Part shown: piece by piece, positions 46,859-58,700 of the stretch
Layout of the letters: every line of letters begins with the position of its first letter
Numbering within the stretch: position 1 is the first letter of the stretch
From: Cristatella mucedo
Lineage: Eukaryota > Bryozoa > Phylactolaemata > Cristatellidae
Direction of reading: 5' to 3'
Assembly (NCBI GenBank): GCA_009760855.2
Contig: WPIO01000028.1
Coordinates: 3,346,501 to 3,410,500 of the forward strand
Length of the DNA stretch: 64,000 nucleotides
Notes under the pieces: generated by a model
Databases searched by the model: none
Told to the model about the DNA's origin: nothing
What the model saw: the letters and a program-made list of their open reading frames with translations, nothing else
Translations under genes and position numbers: made by a program

Positions 46859-47804
46859 ATTTGTAATTTGTGCAACCCTGATTCCAGGAAGAGTGGTTGA
46901 CGAAAATGAATTTTTTCTACGAGCGCTCGCAGTTTTTGGGCCTTGAAATTGTATTATTTCATCATAATTGACCCCTGGTAAATGTCAACTGCAATTATCT
47001 GACACTGTTGAGAATATGGCTTGTTGTCTCAGCGGTTCGCTTATTCCTTATTCACGAACGTACATTTATCATGACTCTCCTGTTTCATGCTGGACTGGCA
47101 TCAAGAAATCGTGTTTTGCTTCTCTTTCAAACAGTTCTGCCCTAAATAAAATCTAGAGATTTTACAAAATGCGGGATCTTGTATCTGGAAATACTAGTTC
47201 ATGCTACCATCGGCTCTTAATTGGTATAACGAAGCACTTGTCTTCAACTCTTCTTCAGTTGCCTAATCCATCAAGTTAGCTCTTCACCCGGTAATGACGT
47301 CAACATAATGACCAACCTTTCATCGTCTTATTTTTTTCCGTGAACCCTACTCTGTCAGGGGAATTTTCGGCCTGCCTCTCTCTCCCGTAGAATATAAAGT
47401 ACGCATGGTTAAATATTGGTGCTGCAATTGAACGCTACGCGCGTACTCTCAAATTCAATAATAAAGTGAATTGACTCATTTAAGCTGCACAAGCTTGCTC
47501 CCTTTGCTGTATAAGCGTGGCTTTGACCTCCACTGAATGAACAGACCGGCGTAGTCAAACTTTTTACTGTAGAGATCAATCGGATGGGTTGAGGAATCTC
47601 ACCTTAAGAAGTTGTGTCCTTAAAACTTGTGGAGCATTGTCAACGATGATGAAATAAGCACTCGTTGCTCTCAATATCAGCTCAGTGTAACACCAAGTCT
47701 GTTTGGGACATAAGAAAATTTTGTAAAGCCACTGCTTCCGAGTTGCATACATGCCGATTCGGAATAAAATCGGAATACATTTTTTTTCCGGAAACCAAAT
47801 AAAT
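46859..47804. other. Intergenic, nothing recognised
   Basis: AT-rich, no identifiable repeat or gene. Confidence 0.5.
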
Positions 47805-47890
47805 TTATAATAATAATAATGCACTTGATAAAGCGCCCTCAGAGAACTCAATCTCTGTCTAGGCGCCTTACATTTGCTGCAAGGGGACTT
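47805..47890 (-). repeat. LINE-A 3' end
   Basis: (AAT)n, GCACTTGATAAAGCGCCCTC, CTCTGTCTAGGCGCCTTACA. Only about 85 bases. Confidence 0.9.
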
Positions 47891-49041
47891 TGCTGTGCAC
47901 ACGGGGTGAGCTATTGTAACGGCAGTCGATGCGAATGTGCGACCGGTACTCCTATTGTCGCTGTGCAATAGGCAGCTTGACTCGAGTTGCGACCGCTTTG
48001 AAGTGTCTTTTACTAGGCGACTTTACTAGAGAATGAAGGGCAGGAACTATTGGTAGTTGCATGCGCTACTACTTCCCACGAAAAAGCTTTTCACACTACA
48101 CGAATAGAACAAGCCAACCACAAGTTAGGGATGGCTTCACGGTGTGGTGTTACGCAGTGGAATTAATCTCAGAGTACTTCGCTTTCCATCCTTTGCAGTA
48201 CTCCTTCTTTTAAATCGCCTCGCACACTTTAAGCTAAGCGAGTACTGCAACTTGTGCCAGTACGTTTTTACAAAGAAGACGTTTCCTAGTCTGCCTCGCA
48301 AGATTGCCTGTTCTGCTCACTTGCAACGGTCGTGATTTTAATAACTCAAAGTTGTTCGGCCCATCGCACCTTTTGTCAAAATACAAAAGTTCCCCGCGTT
48401 CACCGGTCGACTTACGAGCGTTTCCAAGTAATTTAAGATAGCGTTCCGCTGCTGCTTTGCTCGAAGCCCGTGAGTTGTTCAATAGGCACAATATGAGACC
48501 TTTAGCGGAAACGGCTAGGACAGCGGCAACTTTTTTTAAAGTTCAGGCATACGTGGCTGTTAGCTTTTCTTTTTTTTCGCCTAACAACGAGCTAACCGAC
48601 GACAGGACAGAAATCGAGACAGACAAGTCGAGCGCGATCTATCTCGCGAGGCGTGTGGACGAAACACGTCCATGACAGACGCGCCTTGCGCCGTAGCTCG
48701 TTCGCTCCAGCCAAGCGTAACGATTAAACCAAAACGTGCGTGGAAAGAGCCCGCAGGCAACGTCATTGATCTCACTAGACGGGGGGGGCGACGGAAACAA
48801 AGTCGGATAAGCTTTTCAGCATTCTTTGATGTCGTCAGGGTATTGCAGGTTGGCAGAGAAAGCAGCGATAATGTTACAAACGCGAATGTAACAGACCCAG
48901 CACATATCTTCACCACGAACGCAGCTCGCGTAAATGGAGCTAGTCCTTTCGGACAAATCGTAGATACTGGCGGCACTAGCACCTCGCAGTTTCAACGAGT
49001 GGCAGAAGCCCCGCCGCCGCCTCACGCCGATGCTAGCTAAT
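47891..49041. other. Intergenic; one unassigned open frame
   Basis: An open frame at 48672-49040 (+) encodes 122 residues with a basic middle and Pro-rich end; its antisense is also open. No domain recognised, so a chance frame is likely. Confidence 0.3.
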
Positions 49042-49200
49042 TAAACAGCTTCTTTTTGCATAGCGACAGAAGAGTCTTTGCGGCTATCACCACCGCTTGC
49101 AGTGGCGATCAAGGATCTCCGACCGCAGGATTCGAACCCACGACCTCGGGGCCGAGGTCGTGAAAAACAACCGCCTTACCCAGTGAGCCATTACGGCTCA
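49042..49200 (-). repeat. SINE-1 copy
   Basis: CACCGCTTGCAGTGGCGAT, B-box complement GGATTCGAACCCACGACC and CCTTACCCAGTGAGCCATTA. Well preserved. Confidence 0.92.
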
Positions 49201-49431
49201 CCTAAGATGCGGCGAGATAGCAGAGCATTAAGACGATAAAGCAGATTCCAAATAGCAAGACCATGTCATCGACGTACAGCGCAATATTCTACACCCGAAG
49301 AGGGTCACATCTGGCCGAGTTGAGGCGTAAATTACCTATTTTACTGTGCATAACCCCTCCTTTTATTCAAAATTTGGTGTCAGTTAATGGAGAGGAGGCT
49401 AATACATGGGAGGTTACTTTTTTTTGCTTTA

Positions 49432-50300
49432 ATGTAATGTATCTCCGTCTGTAACTCCACAAAGTCATGAAGACCATGTGGGTGTATCGCAGGAGAGTTT
49501 TGTATAGCTCACTCACAGCCTAAGCGGCTTTCGGTACGCATTCGGTAGCCAACAGACTTCGTCTCACGCAACAAAGAGAAAGTGGGAAGCATAGCAGAGT
49601 CAGGAGAGCAGTTGAGGTAGTGAGTAGCATAGAAGTAGCAGCTCAGGACTGCTGAAAAGGATGTGCCATAGTCGGCAGCAGGACAGTAGTTGTCGTTGCG
49701 TAAAAATTTTGGAAGCGAGTTCCACAGTCTAGGACCTGCAGAGCTAAAGCTTCTGGCGCCAACGGCCTTTAAGCGCAGCCGAGCTGGTTTGGTCTAGCGG
49801 TTAAGGTGCTCGCCCCGACTAAGGTCTGACTGAGGTCGTGGGCTCGAGCCCGGAGGCATATGTGAAGCACCTGAATAGAGATTAAGTTCACTTGGGGCGC
49901 TATATAAATGAATTATATTATATCTGAATGGGACAGCTAATTTATTGTCCACACCGGACCTGAGGGCGCGAACAGGCTGAAACTGATGCAGCAGTTCAGC
50001 TAGGTACGAAGGAGCCAAGCCATGGCGGGCCTTCTGGGCCAGCGTGAAAACTTTGCTCTGTATCCGTTGCTCAACCGGCAACCATCCTAGCTCTTTTAGC
50101 AAAGGAGACACGTGCTCAAACCGCTGGGAGTTGAAGACTAGCCTTGCAGCCATATTCAAAGTCCGCTGCAGTGGCATAATAGCTTTCTTTGGCAGCCCAG
50201 CCAAAAGGGAATTACAATAATCAAGCCGAGACAGAACTAAAGAGCTAGTTAAATTTTTTTACAAGCCACTGTGGGAGACACCTTCTAATCTTGGATATTT
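49432..50300 (-). repeat. LINE-B 3' region, split by SINE-2
   Basis: 3' end at left (CTCCACAAAGTCATGAAGAC); polymerase codons to the right reading [40 protein letters not shown]. Close to the copy at 41210-42215. Confidence 0.92.
49778..49925 (+). repeat. SINE-2 nested in LINE-B
   Basis: TGGTTTGGTCTAGCGGTTAA, B-box GTGGGCTCGAGCCC, tail GAAGCACCTGAATAGAGATT and GGGGCGCTATATAAATGAAT. The LINE-B sequence resumes at AATGGGACAGCTAATTTATT. Confidence 0.92.
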
Positions 50301-50811
50301 CACAAAAAACAACGTACCTGCTTTGAATACAATCCAACAAAGATTAACTGGTCTCCAAAATGTGTTCGATAGGCTTGTTTATCAAAACATTTCAAGAAGT
50401 GTGGCATATCAAATGCAACGGACGGAACGGAAGATGACAAAGTCTGTGAAGAGAGTGACGACGACATAGAAGGATATAACGGAGTTTCCACCGTATTTTC
50501 AGCCTATAAACGAAGATGGTGGAAGGAAGCGTATGCTCACTATTCCTGATGCAGAAAATAGTGATAGTGACGTGAGTAATTATTATGAGTCTTGATATCG
50601 TTCAAATTCATTTATTTAATATAAATATTTTTTTGAAAAAATATTTACAAAAATATAGGGGCTTATACTTCGAGACAGGCTTATACACGGTAAAATACGG
50701 CATTTTCGACTAATCATCGCTTTAGATACCTCCATGTAAGATGTCATCCATAGGCTGAGACGTATCCAGCTCTTTAAGATAGTAACACAGGAACTGCTAG
50801 CAATGCATTAC
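50301..50811. other. Intergenic, nothing recognised
   Basis: AT-rich spacer between two LINE-B copies. Confidence 0.5.
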
Positions 50812-50883
50812 CGTATGTAACTCCACAAAGCCACCAAGACTATGTGAGTGTTACGCAGGAGAGTTTCGTATAGCACATTCAAA

Positions 50884-51101
50884 GCATATGCGTGCTGACA
50901 CTGTGCATGCTGCCACCAACCATGCTTGCTTGATGACCCTGTGCATGCCACCCCTAACCAACCATGTTGCTCTTGTTATTCATTGCGCATGCTACCACTT
51001 AACATTCGACCGTACTTCCTTTGCAGTAATTGCAAAGCGCGTAGAAAGAGACTAGGTTCTCTAAGGTCGCTTCATCGTTTATTATTATTATTATTATTAT
51101 T
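50884..51101 (+). repeat. LINE-A 3' end nested in LINE-B
   Basis: TGCGTGCTGACACTGTGCAT, GATGACCCTGTGCATGCC, AAAGCGCGTAGAAAGAGACT and (TTA)n, opposite to the host element. Confidence 0.92.
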
Positions 51102-51303
51102 TAGAGGCTTTCGGTACGCATTAGGTAGCCAACAGACTTTATCTCACGCAACAAAGAGAAAGTGGGAAGCATAGCAGAGTCAGGAGAGCAGTTGAGGTAG
51201 TGTGTAGCATGAAAATAGCAGCTCAGGACGGCTGGAAAGGATGTGCATTGTCGGCAGCGGAAGAGTAGCTGTCACCGCGTAAGAATTGTAGACGTGAGTT
51301 CTA

Positions 51304-51475
51304 AATAAATAAATACCAGCGATTTAACAACCTCTTTTTGTATAGCGACAGAAGAGCCTTGACGGCTATCACCACCGCTTGCAGTGGCGATAAAGGATCG
51401 CCAACCACAGGATTCGAACCCGCGACCTCGGGGCCGAGGTCGTGAAAAGCAACCACCTTACCTAGTGAGCCATCC
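51304..51475 (-). repeat. SINE-1 nested in LINE-B, with target-site duplication
   Basis: A complete SINE-1 (complement B-box GGATTCGAACCC, left end ACAACCTCTTTTTGTATAGC) flanked by AGTTCTA at about 51297-51303 and again at about 51476-51482. The host reads GAGTTCCACAG in intact copies, so AGTTCTA is the duplicated target. Confidence 0.9.
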
Positions 51476-51734
51476 AGTTCTACAGTCTGAGACCTTCTGA
51501 GCAAAAGCTTTTGTCGCTAGTAATCTTTAAGCAAAGAAATAGAACAGCTAATTTATTGTCCATACACAACCTGAGGGTACGAGGTGGCTGAAACTGAAGC
51601 AGCTGCTCAGCTAGGTTTGGTGAAGCCAATCCGTGGTGGGCCTTATGGGTCGGCGTAAGAACTTCATTCTATATCCTTTGATCAATATGTAGCCATCCAA
51701 GTTTTTTCAGCAAAAGAGACACGTGGTTACGCCT

Positions 51735-51904
51735 TAATGTATATAGGTGTGTCTCTGTCTGTAACTCCACAAAGCCACGAAGACTGTGCAGGTGTTACAG
51801 AGGAGATTTTTGTACAGCGCACTCACAGCCTAAGCGGCTTTTGGTACGCATTCGGTAGCCAATAGACTTCATCTCACGATTCGGCAGCCGACAGACTTCA
51901 TCCC
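51735..51904 (-). repeat. LINE-B 3' end nested in LINE-B
   Basis: CTCTGTCTGTAACTCCACAA to CATTCGGTAGCCAATAGACT, a second LINE-B terminus between CACGTGGTTAC and CAAACCTCTGGGATT of the host copy, same orientation. Confidence 0.75.
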
Positions 51905-52310
51905 ACAAACCTCTGGGATTGGTAAACTGTCCTTGCAAGCCATATTAATCGCCAGCTGCATTGGCTTGGTGGTTTTTTCTGGTGGCCTAGCCAAAAAGAA
52001 ATTACAATAATCTAGCCAAGACTGAACCAATGAGCTAGTTAAGTTATTTGCAAGTCACCATGGAAGACAGTTTCTAATCTTAGTTATGTGATCGGACGTG
52101 ATGGCAGCGGTCTTTTAAACGAAGCTTCACAAATTTAGACCTGTCGGAGGCGAAACCTAACTTCAGAGCACACGGGGTGATGGTCGAACAACAGCACCGT
52201 CTATTAGAAAAGTAAAGCCTTCCAGTCCAGCCACACGCTAGAGGGGTGTCATTTTAATAGTGATTTCGTTTTATCGTCGTTTAGTTTAAGAAAATTAGCC
52301 GACATATAGG

Positions 52311-53084
52311 ATAGAAAGTCTGCAAGGAAAACTTCGGCAAAAAGATGATGGGAAACATGGCAACGTTTCAATACAATTTTAACATTCTTTGCTACATTTT
52401 TTCATCCTCCTTCGTATATCGGTTAAAGCGTGTATCACTCCCACTTGCCGTGGCTAATAAAGAATGCTTGCAGCCGATCTGTTTTGATCTCATGACCTGG
52501 ATGTCAAAGTATGAGTACCTATCCACATGGCGAAGACCCCGGAGACTTTCTTTTGTTTGCTCTCGTCAAACTTGAGTGATAATGAACTGATACATATTAA
52601 AAAACTGCAGCTTATAGGTAGCTGCTACCGAAATGGCGAATAATCAACTTATAAATAGCAACGTGCCAATCGTGCAAATTGGAGTCCAGAACCCTGATCG
52701 TATCCGGATGCAGCTACTCGACGCCATTTGACAGAAGCGTTGCCGTAAGTTGCAATGCCTATCCGAGTTCGATGCCGTCCCGTCGTCGGGGCTGATAGCA
52801 GAGGGAAAGCGAAATAATGTGGCCTGGTGTCACGTACAATGTACAATTAGGTCGTTCGAGCTCAAAGCCTGAACAGTGTGCTAAACGTTTCGCGGTGTTT
52901 TTTACTTCACAAGCTCACGAGACGTAATGCAGCTACGCGACGTAGGACGTTCAACGGAGTGGGGACCAGGTTGCGACGAACTCCTGTGCTCAAGCACTGT
53001 TTGCTTTTGACTCGCACCTTAGAAAATTAATTCTTTTTTTACGACATGGATTACTCAGGCGAAATAGTACAGACCATTTAACAA
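52311..53084. other. Intergenic; possible decayed SINE-1
   Basis: CTTGCCGTGGCTAATAAAGA around 52443-52463 and CTCATGACCTGG near 52490 recall the SINE-1 complement, but the match is weak. Nothing else seen. Confidence 0.3.
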
Positions 53085-53620
53085 ATGCAGGCGCAGCACG
53101 CTAGGTCAGTCAGTCTACTTTGCAGGTTAAATCGCACATTACATCTTCGGATGGCGAACTTCGAACTGCTGTCCTTATAACGTAAGCCAATATATACGTA
53201 GAAGTATAACCGACTGGGCCAGCACAGATCACCCGACGAATTCGCTTTAGTACGTGGGACTTCCGAGACGACTTCCGGTGCTGGCGAGCGTGTAGCTCGA
53301 GAGCACGTGACTGGAAGAGAGGAGGGTCGGACAGGTAGGATTGTGCGAGTGAATAAAGTGCCCTGTAAACCGGACAGAGGATTTTCAAATCGAGTCGATG
53401 CTTGACTAGGAGCCGGTGAAGCACAAACCGAAGTGGCAGCTGATGGCATTGATGACAGCAGATTAGGTGAGCAGATGGCTTCTACACCAGCTGCTGACGA
53501 TTAAGGCCGCTGGCCGTAAGTTTGGAATAAAGTGAATTGCAGTGATTTTGGCGCAATACCAAAAACGAGTGAACTAGTTTGGCTGCCGTGCTCTTATAAA
53601 ACGGGCTCTGATTTTCGGCG
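53085..53620 (-). repeat. Old LINE relic, L2/CR1-like
   Basis: The minus strand encodes LHRLLVKHRLDLKILCPVYR then ALYSLAQSYLSDP, equivalent to [20 protein letters not shown] and the helix after it. More diverged than LINE-A or LINE-B. Confidence 0.65.
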
Positions 53621-54244
53621 ATGTCCCAAAGCTGAAAGTGGGGCCGACTTGACAACAGAGTAAATGTCTTCATCTAATAGCAAGTCGCTTCGGAATAGTA
53701 TGCCTAGCTTATGGGCAGATATGAGAAAGGTGCCAAGTCGCGTCCCGAGACATGGCTAATACCACCTTGTCCGCAGTCGGCACTTTGGAAACTCTGTGGC
53801 AGCGAAGACCATGAAGACTGGTAGCTTCTTCTCTACGACTGCTTTCAACAGGAGCTTGTCTAAACCATGGCTACAGACTGTGTGCACTGGTGTTGTGGGC
53901 CACCTCTCGGCGTAAAGTCAGCGTTTGCTCGGTGCTCGCCTGCGTGTCCCTATTGTCCTAGTTTAAGCATGTGTTTGCGAAACTTGGCTAAGGTGACGAC
54001 ATCGGCATATTCTCATAACTATGCCCTTCAAAGGCAATAGTCAATACTGAGTGGCAAAACGAGTTTTTCCATACCACAACAACACTACGGTTGTCCGTTA
54101 GAGTGCTATGTTTCGATTCCCACTGGGTCTGCCAGTTTGGACAATGCCGATTTGCCTGCAGAGCAAAGCTCGAAGGGAGCCAGTCTGCGAAAAATGATTG
54201 TCGGCCACAGCCGAAAAGCAGCTCAACAAGCAGACGAAATAATT

Positions 54245-54630
54245 ATAATAATAATATTGCACTTGATAAGGTGCCCTCAGAGAACTCAATCTCTGTATAG
54301 GCGCTTTACATTTGCTGCAAAGGAAACATGATCGAATGGTGAGTGGTATCATGCTTGATAAACAACATGAATAACATGGTTAGGGGTGACATGCACAGGG
54401 TCAGCATGCAAGTGAGGTTAGTGGCAGCATGCACAGTGTCAGCACGCCTAACCATGCACATCAAGGACGAATCACAGGGACCCACTAAATGCTATCCTAA
54501 ATAGGTGTTTTTAAGTTCTTTTTAAATGTGGTCAAGTCAGAGGATGTTCTGACGCAAGTCGGGAGGGAGTTCCAGGCTTTGGGAGCATACGAACTAAATG
54601 CACGGTCTCCAAAGGATTTGAGGTGAAAGC
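54245..54630 (-). repeat. LINE-A 3' region
   Basis: (AAT)n, ACTTGATAAGGTGCCCTCAG, GGTTAGGGGTGACATGCACA, GACCCACTAAATGCTATCC, and the start of polymerase codons. Confidence 0.92.
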
Positions 54631-55287
54631 AGTTCCACGGGCCGCTTGACAGACGTGACGTGTAAAGTCTGAAGACACTTGCTTCTGCGGTCTAAGACTA
54701 GCCCCGAATCCTCAGCCAGCATTAGGGGGAGGGGTAAATTCCAAGCTCATTTTTACACTCCACACACTATCTTAACACTCAATATATGCCCTGAGAAGAG
54801 TGAGCTGTCTAATGGCTGGTTCGATCAGGCTTTGACGCCCCTCAGCCGTGCTGCAGCATAAAGCTTGAAAATTACAAGAACGATTACGTTATCCAGTAAC
54901 AAAAATGCAGTTCCAACATTTATTCAGAAGCACTGTGGATTATCACAATGAGCATTGATATGAGATTATCACGAGACAATAAGTAGCCGACACGTGGGGC
55001 TTGCCTGACCTAACCATGCGCAGTGCCCTCGCCAAAAATCTTTAAAAAAAAATTGTGCTCGTAGCGGCAGCCCAAAGGTTACCACAATCACAATAACAAC
55101 TTGCTTGCGTCAGCACATCCAAAATTAAGGCCCCAAGTCAACAAAGTCCGCTGTCTGGAAGGTGCATAGCAAGATTGCATGCAGGCACAATGGGCCACAA
55201 TGCAGCATAGGTGCATCAAATGGGCACCCAAAGCACTGGAGCATAAAATTACTCGCACAAGGGCAGGCGGTTCTGTCAGCTGGCGTA
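54631..55287. other. Intergenic, nothing recognised
   Basis: No repeat family or reading frame that I can identify. Confidence 0.5.
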
Positions 55288-55380
55288 GCGCCACATGTGA
55301 ACAGCTATAATGGCGCCACATGTGAGCAGCTATAATGACGCCATATGTGAGCAGCTATAATGGCTGCCACATGTGAACAC
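55288..55380 (+). repeat. 25-bp minisatellite, about 3.7 units
   Basis: Tandem units of GCGCCACATGTGAACAGCTA plus TAATG with a few substitutions, about 220 bases beyond the Pellino stop. Confidence 0.92.
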
Positions 55381-55600
55381 TGCATTTACAATCTGCCGAG
55401 TTTAGGAGGCAGTCACTCAGGACAATCCTTGAAGAGATTTAACGGCTAACGTGAGTGAAAGAGCCGGGCCAGTCACGGAAGCACATTATATTACATTCGG
55501 TCAGAAGTAACAAAACAAAAAGAAAAAAAGACATTTTGGAAGCGCTGTTCGATGTACTTTCGAGATTCCAAGCAGACGGCACGAGATCTCAAGCAAGAAG

Positions 55601-55742
55601 CTACGAGCCAGCCTGGTCTTGGAATATCAACCGGTTGTATCTACTACCATCCGTCGGCAGCCGCTCGCAGCAAAATGGACATTGAGGGCCGAAGCTCTCT
55701 GCCGACGAGCTCGGAAATGGAAGAGCTACGGCCGACCAGTAC
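55601..55742 (-). CDS. PELI: Pellino exon E (RING-like end, stop)
   Basis: The acceptor is TTTTTCTTGAAG. It encodes YWSAVALPFPSSSAESFGPQ, CPFCCERLPTDGSRYNRLIF and QDQAGS, then TAG. The family ends YW(S)QIPLPHGTHAF, CPFC, IKLIFQGP; YW, PLP, CPFC and LIFQ are kept, while the HGTH stretch is replaced. It is separated from exon D by a 3.4-kb intron full of LINE-B copies. Confidence 0.9.
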
Positions 55743-58700
55743 CTTCAAGAAAAATTACAAACCTAGCACAGCCTCAAATGCAATTATTTCACAGCATCGC
55801 TCGGAGCAATGACGACACTGAGAAACGGTTGACGCATGCAGGTGCTCAAAGAAGCAGCAGCAACGGCCATATCTAGCACTTATGTTGCCCCACTCGAATG
55901 ATGCGACATGCACAGGCAAGCACATGCCTCAGGCGGTACACACGGGGTGCACGCATGCACACACACGCACAAACACACCACACGAACGCACGTGCACACG
56001 CTCGAACACACTCGAACAATCAGCATGCACACACACACGCGCAGCGCATACGCATCGCACGCGTGGCAAAAATGTCTAGTAGTAACACTAGGCTTGGTAG
56101 GCATCAGAATGTCACAACTTATATCTAGCCCATTCAAAGAACTTGCATAATACTCGCTCGTAGAAGTGGCAACATCGTCGTCGAGAATAATATTACCTTA
56201 GCAACGTTCTATGGAACCTGCTGGCTTTTCTTCAGACTATTGTTTATGAAACTTTCGAATAATCCACGGCGTCTGCTTTACCTCCAATCAGTCTGCCGAC
56301 TCTGCCGCCACCAACAGGCAGCAGGTCGCCACGAACATGCTACTCGGCGCATTACCACCGGGATTTCACTAAGGATACCTTTCATAACTTGAATAAAACT
56401 TCCCTGGCCACCGTCGCAGACGTATCGCAGCCGGTGCTCGGCTACGAAACAGATTCTGCCGTTTTCCGCCAGCCGGTATCTGAGTGGCCGATTACCATCC
56501 AGCTCGACTTCGAGCAGCAGCGGAGGTGCGAATCAGCCGACGATCATGATGTTCGACGTGTTTTACCGAGTATTATGACATGTACACAAATTCGAACTGG
56601 GCCGGCAACTAAATGTTCACAAGTGTAAATGCAGCTTTATGGACACTGGCCACTCCGAGGCAAAACTCCGACATAGCAAACCGTGAAACGGTGGAGCTCA
56701 GACCAGTTTTCTCGGCCAAGTTTAAGAACAGCATAGCAGCAGAACTGCAGCCATATCTGAGCAATCCGGACCGTCGTGGATTGAAAAATACACTTTGAAA
56801 CAAACTAGCTCTAGCGAACGGTGGCCACCCGATGGTTGGTGCGACTAAGACTGCATCATGGATACAGTCGGCGATGTATCAACGACTGTTTGCTTCGGCA
56901 CAATTCTTTGCAACCATCTCGGCGGTAATGCCTGCAGGGTTGTCTTAAGATTGGTAAAAATAACTATTGCGGCATGACCTCCAAGCTAATATTGATTATA
57001 CAACATTTTTATAGCAACTTAACAGAGCGAACCTCTTGCTAGATCCTTTATATAAGCCGGCAAAGAATCTAACTAGCTCCTTATTTCTGTCTCGGCTAGA
57101 TTATTGTAGTTTGCTTTTGACCGGGCTACCGAATAACGATACTATGCCACCTTAGATGGCGATGAGTATGGCTGCAGGGCTAGTTTACGAATTCCAGAGG
57201 TTTGACCACGTGTCTCGTTTGCTGAAAGATCTTGGATGGCTGCCGGTTGATCAACAGATACAGGGCAAAGTTCTTAAGCTGACCCACAAGGTCTGCCATG
57301 GCTTGGCTCCTTTATACCTAGCTGAACTGCTGCACCAGTTTCAGCCTCCTCGTGGCCTCAGGTCCCGCATGGACAATAAATTAGCAGTTCCATTCCTCCG
57401 CTTAAAGACCGTTGGCGACAGAAGCTTTAGCTCTGCCGGTCATATACTGTGGAACTCGCTTCCGCAATTCTTATGCACCAACATCTACGGTCCAGTAGCC
57501 GACTACGTCACATCCTGTCCAGCCGTTATGAGCTGCTCCTTCCTTGCTACTCACTACGTAATGCAATGTGTCTCCGTGTGTAACTCCACAAAGACCATGT
57601 GGGTGTTACGAATGAGAGTTTTGTATGGCTCACTCACAGCCTAAGCGCGTTCGGTAAGCATTCGGGAGCAAACAGACTTCATCTCACGCAACAAAGAGAA
57701 AGTGGGAAGTATAGCAGAGTCAGGAGACCAGTTGAGGTAGTGAGTAGCATGCAAGTAGCAGCTCCGGACTGCTAGAAAGGATGAGCCATAGTCGGCAGCA
57801 GGAGAGTAGTTGTCGTTGCGTCAGATTTGTGGAAGCGAGTTCCACAGTCTAGGACCTGCAGAGCTAAAGCTTCTGTCGCCAACGGTCTTTAAGCGGAGGA
57901 ATGGAACTGCTAATTTATTGTCCATGCGGGACCTGAGGCCACGAGGAGGCTGAAACTGGTGCAGCAGCTCAGCTAGGTATAAAGGAGCCAAGCCGTGGCA
58001 GGCCTTGCGGCTCAGCATAAGAGCTTTGCTCTGTATCCGTTGATCAACCGGCAGCCATCGTAGCTCTTTTAGCAAAGGAGACACGTGGTCAAACCTCTGA
58101 GACTTGAAAACTAGCCTTGCAGCCATAATTGTAGCCATTGGCAGTGGCCTAGTTGCTTTTTTGTAGCCAAGCCAAACGGGAATTGCAATAATCAAGCCGA
58201 GAAAGAACTATGGAGCTAGTTAAATTATTTGCAAGCCACCGTGGAAGACAGCTCCTTATCAGACGTGATGGCAAACTGTGGAAGCAGTCTTCTGAATGAA
58301 GCTATTACAATTTCGGCAGCTGTCAAAAACCTGAATTTCGAGCACTTGGTGATTGATGGTCACACAACAGCATCACCAATTAGAAAAGCAAAGCCTTCGA
58401 ACTCCACACGCTTAAGGTGTCCAATGACTAGCTCAACTGCTCTTCTAACTCAGCCATGCCTCTCACTTTCTCTTTGCTGCATGAATGAGGGCTACCGAGT
58501 GCGTACCGAAAGCTGCTTGGGCCGAGAGTGCTCTACATAAAACCCTCCTGTGTAGCATACCCACATAGTCTTTGTGGCTTTGTGGAGTTGCAGACGGGGA
58601 TACGTTACATTACAAACGCAGCACGAACTTTGTGGCTAGTTATAACCGGTACCAGCTTAGCTCACACAGGACAAGCACACAAACGACAATGGGGTACTCA

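Larger units (their letters stand above)
50812..52310 (-). repeat. LINE-B copy carrying three younger insertions
   Basis: Pieces at 50812-50883, 51102-51303, 51476-51734 and 51905-52310 line up in order with the uninterrupted LINE-B copies. The right end reads NFLKLNDDKT on the minus strand, the start of the region seen at 41263. Interruptions are LINE-A, SINE-1 and a LINE-B 3' end. Confidence 0.85.

Noticed and set aside
55288-55380. CRISPR-like array
   Set aside because: The units are continuous 25-bp tandem repeats with no spacers, in an animal genome.
55880-56137. Cys-rich small secreted protein on the minus strand
   Set aside because: It is a translation of a degenerate CA-rich tract inside a Pellino intron.
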